Origin: Sipunculus nudus
Taxonomy: Eukaryota; Annelida; Sipuncula; Golfingiida; Sipunculidae
Length of the DNA: 64,000 nucleotides
Assembly (NCBI GenBank): GCA_026874595.1
Contig: CM049306.1
Coordinates: forward strand, 40,550,019-40,614,018
Reading direction: 5' to 3'
Shown: positions 62,258 to 64,000 of the stretch, in pieces
Position numbering within the stretch: position 1 is the first letter of the stretch
Layout of the letters: each line of letters opens with the position of its first letter
Program-made: the position numbers and the translations under genes
The notes under the pieces: model-generated
Database searches by the model: none
What the model was told of the DNA's origin: nothing
The model's input: only the letters and a program-made list of their open reading frames with translations

Positions 62258-62900
62258 CATCTGAAAAGGTTCTGTCATTCTTTTATTTATAACCGTCCGT
62301 ATTGACCTTAAAATAAATTATACTCCGGTCCACCACACTGTGTCCACCTGTTTCTGGAGATAAGAAATCAAGGTTATCATTCTAAATAATTTACAGGAAA
62401 ACTGTATATGGAAGTTGCGACCTAATATTCCAATTCAGAATTTTAAAATAAATCTCCAATTTATGTTTCATAACATTTTGGTCTCATTCCAATGATCTGA
62501 CTGATTAGATGTCTCCCTGCATGAGTAGCCATCTTGTTCATACTTTTTAGAGCGTTTACATGAAATCATCCAATCAGCAGCTGTCAACTGAGGCTGTTTT
62601 TGCATGTGACCAATGACTTTGACCGCCATAAGTGGGTTAACATATTGTAAAATCTACACTTTTTATCATATTTTAAAATGATTCTCTTTCTAAAAAATGT
62701 GTTTGGTAGGTGTTTATATTCTACCTTATATTACCAATTCTCTCTTGAAATGTTACTAATGAAATTGTTTATAGCACCTTAACACGTAGACAGGACGGAA
62801 TAAAACAGACTACAGGTCATACATATGTCCGGTTAGCCTTGTGTACATTTTCTCATCACTAATCCTTGTACAATCAGATGTTTTAGTTATTATTTTTTTT

Positions 62901-63053
62901 TCATTTCTTGAACACTAATGTAGTTCCGTCGCCAACGTTGAGCAGTGAAACATTTATGCGCGAATCCTGATGCAGTTTCTTGTTCAGAGCGCGGATGGCG
63001 GTTGTGTTTTCATCGTTGACACTCGGGTCCATCACCATTCCGTCAAACAGCGT
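62901..63053 (-). CDS. O-methyltransferase terminal exon
   Basis: 51 codons including the TGA at 62903-62901. Acceptor TTGATTTACAG is modest, but splicing here restores the AIDN-TLFDGMV continuity expected of the family. An open frame continues a little upstream of the acceptor and should not be included. Confidence 0.87.
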   Translation of the reverse strand, partial: TLFDGMVMDPSVNDENTTAIRALNKKLHQDSRINVSLLNVGDGTTLVFKK

Positions 63054-64000
63054 CTGTAAATCAACACCAAACTCTGTCTTAACAGTTGACAACAGTTCTA
63101 AATGAATCGCTGAAGTACATGCAGAATAAGTATTAAGTAAATATATTTATTTTTTTTTCCAAATCTCTTCCGACATTGATTTATATGATGTACGCTAAAT
63201 GATTAACGCTTTCTGACCTTACGCTGGCAAGTTAGCTGGGACTTGCACCTATTTGATATTATAAGCAACATAAATTTTAATACTGGATAAAACGTAAAAT
63301 GTCTTTTCGACAACTGCCATCTAGCGGTAAATTTTACAACAAATCCGATCAAACAAAATGCATCGTCACGTTGGAATAGGTTTACCATGGCGGAATTTTA
63401 AGGAGTGCGTATTTGTTTTAAAAGATACACTTAATTTACTTTCTACTTGCACTTTATCCTCACTGTGTTAAGGGCAAAATGATAGGTTTTTAACATATCA
63501 TTTGTAAGTGTCATTTATTTACAGAAACAAGTAAGTATACCCAGTATAGTATTTAGGGTAATATCCTATGCTCTGCAACCAGCATTCAGCTATCCAGGGA
63601 CACCCCCCCCCCCCCCTTATCCGACTTTGCATATAGTATTGAAGTTAAAATTACTAGACGCTAGAAAGGTTATAGCATAAATAATCTTAAAACATGAAAA
63701 TATCAGGCTATTTTCATGAGGCTACAATCTGCAATAATGTATACACAGAGCTCTATTCCCTGGACATTATTCCTGAATCTGTCATGAGATAACTAAGAAA
63801 CTGGAGATAAAAATCATGGCTTCCAAACTATATAACATTTAAAGAGCTGTTTGTAACAATTCCATCAATCAAAAATGTCATCAATGCTCTAGCAATGGTT
63901 TCTCTTGTTATTTTTTTTTATATATTATTACACCAAAATATATAATACGTCAGCGGTATGATTTACGTTATCAATGGCTAAGATGCCGCCTGATCTGAGG
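62901..64000 (-). CDS. Cation-dependent O-methyltransferase (COMT/CCoAOMT-like), last two exons, 5' part beyond the window
   Basis: SAM-dependent O-methyltransferase of the Methyltransf_3 family; members methylate catechols or related hydroxyl groups using a divalent metal. Two exons are visible: 64000-63967 (truncated by the window edge) and 63053-62901. The first reads LRSGGILAIDN before GTAAAT, where Asp-Asn is the family's metal-ligand pair. The second joins in phase 0 as TLFDGMVMDPS and continues AIRALNKKLHQDSR, then INVSLLNVGDGTTLVFKK and TGA. The LRxGG-(I/L)-AIDN and SLL-x-GDG-T-L pattern is diagnostic. The SAM-binding N-terminal part is not in the window, so the subfamily (COMTD1-like or other) cannot be settled. 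Confidence 0.88.
63967..64000 (-). CDS. O-methyltransferase penultimate exon (truncated at window edge)
   Basis: 34 nt visible, encoding LRSGGILAIDN before donor GTAAAT. The short fragment is recognisable because it is the conserved metal-binding strand of the family and joins in frame to the terminal exon. Confidence 0.82.

Larger units (their letters stand above)
35515..62900. other. 27-kb region without a recognisable gene
   Basis: Filled with the repeats listed separately. Stretches I could not explain and that show no coding signal include 37700-40100, 48700-50900, 51030-51830, 53750-56250, 57300-59100, 59430-60590 and 60700-62900. Two isolated exon-like blocks (51830-52019 and 60599-60689) are the only hints of coding DNA. 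Confidence 0.55.

Noticed and set aside
1-64000. CRISPR arrays, bacterial operons, ribosome binding sites, viral genes
   Set aside because: The window is spliced animal DNA. The direct repeats are satellites without spacer structure, and no retroviral or phage protein signature was seen.

Overview
The window is eukaryotic genomic DNA: AT-rich, with short protein-coding exons separated by GT-AG introns, and dense in microsatellites, minisatellites and short non-autonomous transposons. The encoded proteins are ordinary animal proteins. The repeat style (dispersed units with 'gtgaccttgacctttgacc', a tRNA-derived SINE, many short elements with inverted ends, long poly-G/poly-C runs) suggests a marine invertebrate, most probably a mollusc. 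That taxonomic guess is inference only.

Three genes can be rebuilt exon by exon. (1) Plus strand, 8469-23494: a complete 12-exon gene for actin-related protein 8 (ACTR8/ARP8), a subunit of the INO80 chromatin remodeller; my model gives 604 residues with every splice phase consistent. (2) Minus strand, 35514-28329: a complete 10-exon SLC22-family solute transporter of 563 residues, with exon lengths (104, 155, 169 and 215 nt) that match the classic SLC22 gene structure as I recall it. (3) Minus strand, 64000-62901: the last two exons of a cation-dependent O-methyltransferase (COMT/CCoAOMT-like), cut by the window edge.

Layout: 1-8468 is intergenic and holds a large fold-back element, two elements with terminal inverted repeats and a strong palindrome. 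8469-23494 is ACTR8; its intron 5 begins with a tandemly duplicated splice donor, and its intron 10 carries about a dozen copies of a ~157-bp repeat containing palindromic AGGTCAnnnTGACCT sites. 23495-28328 is intergenic between two genes that converge tail to tail. 28329-35514 is the transporter. 35515-62900 is a 27-kb stretch without a gene I can name. It contains a 53-bp purine minisatellite (about 20 copies), a repeat field with nuclear-receptor DR1-like motifs, a ~1-kb element with pogo-like ends, a tRNA-derived SINE and two isolated exon-like blocks (51830-52019 and 60599-60689).

The three genes do not form a functional unit. Their proximity says nothing about a shared pathway. Long open frames at 36155-37963 and on both strands at 25840-26313 are repeat or chance artefacts, not genes.
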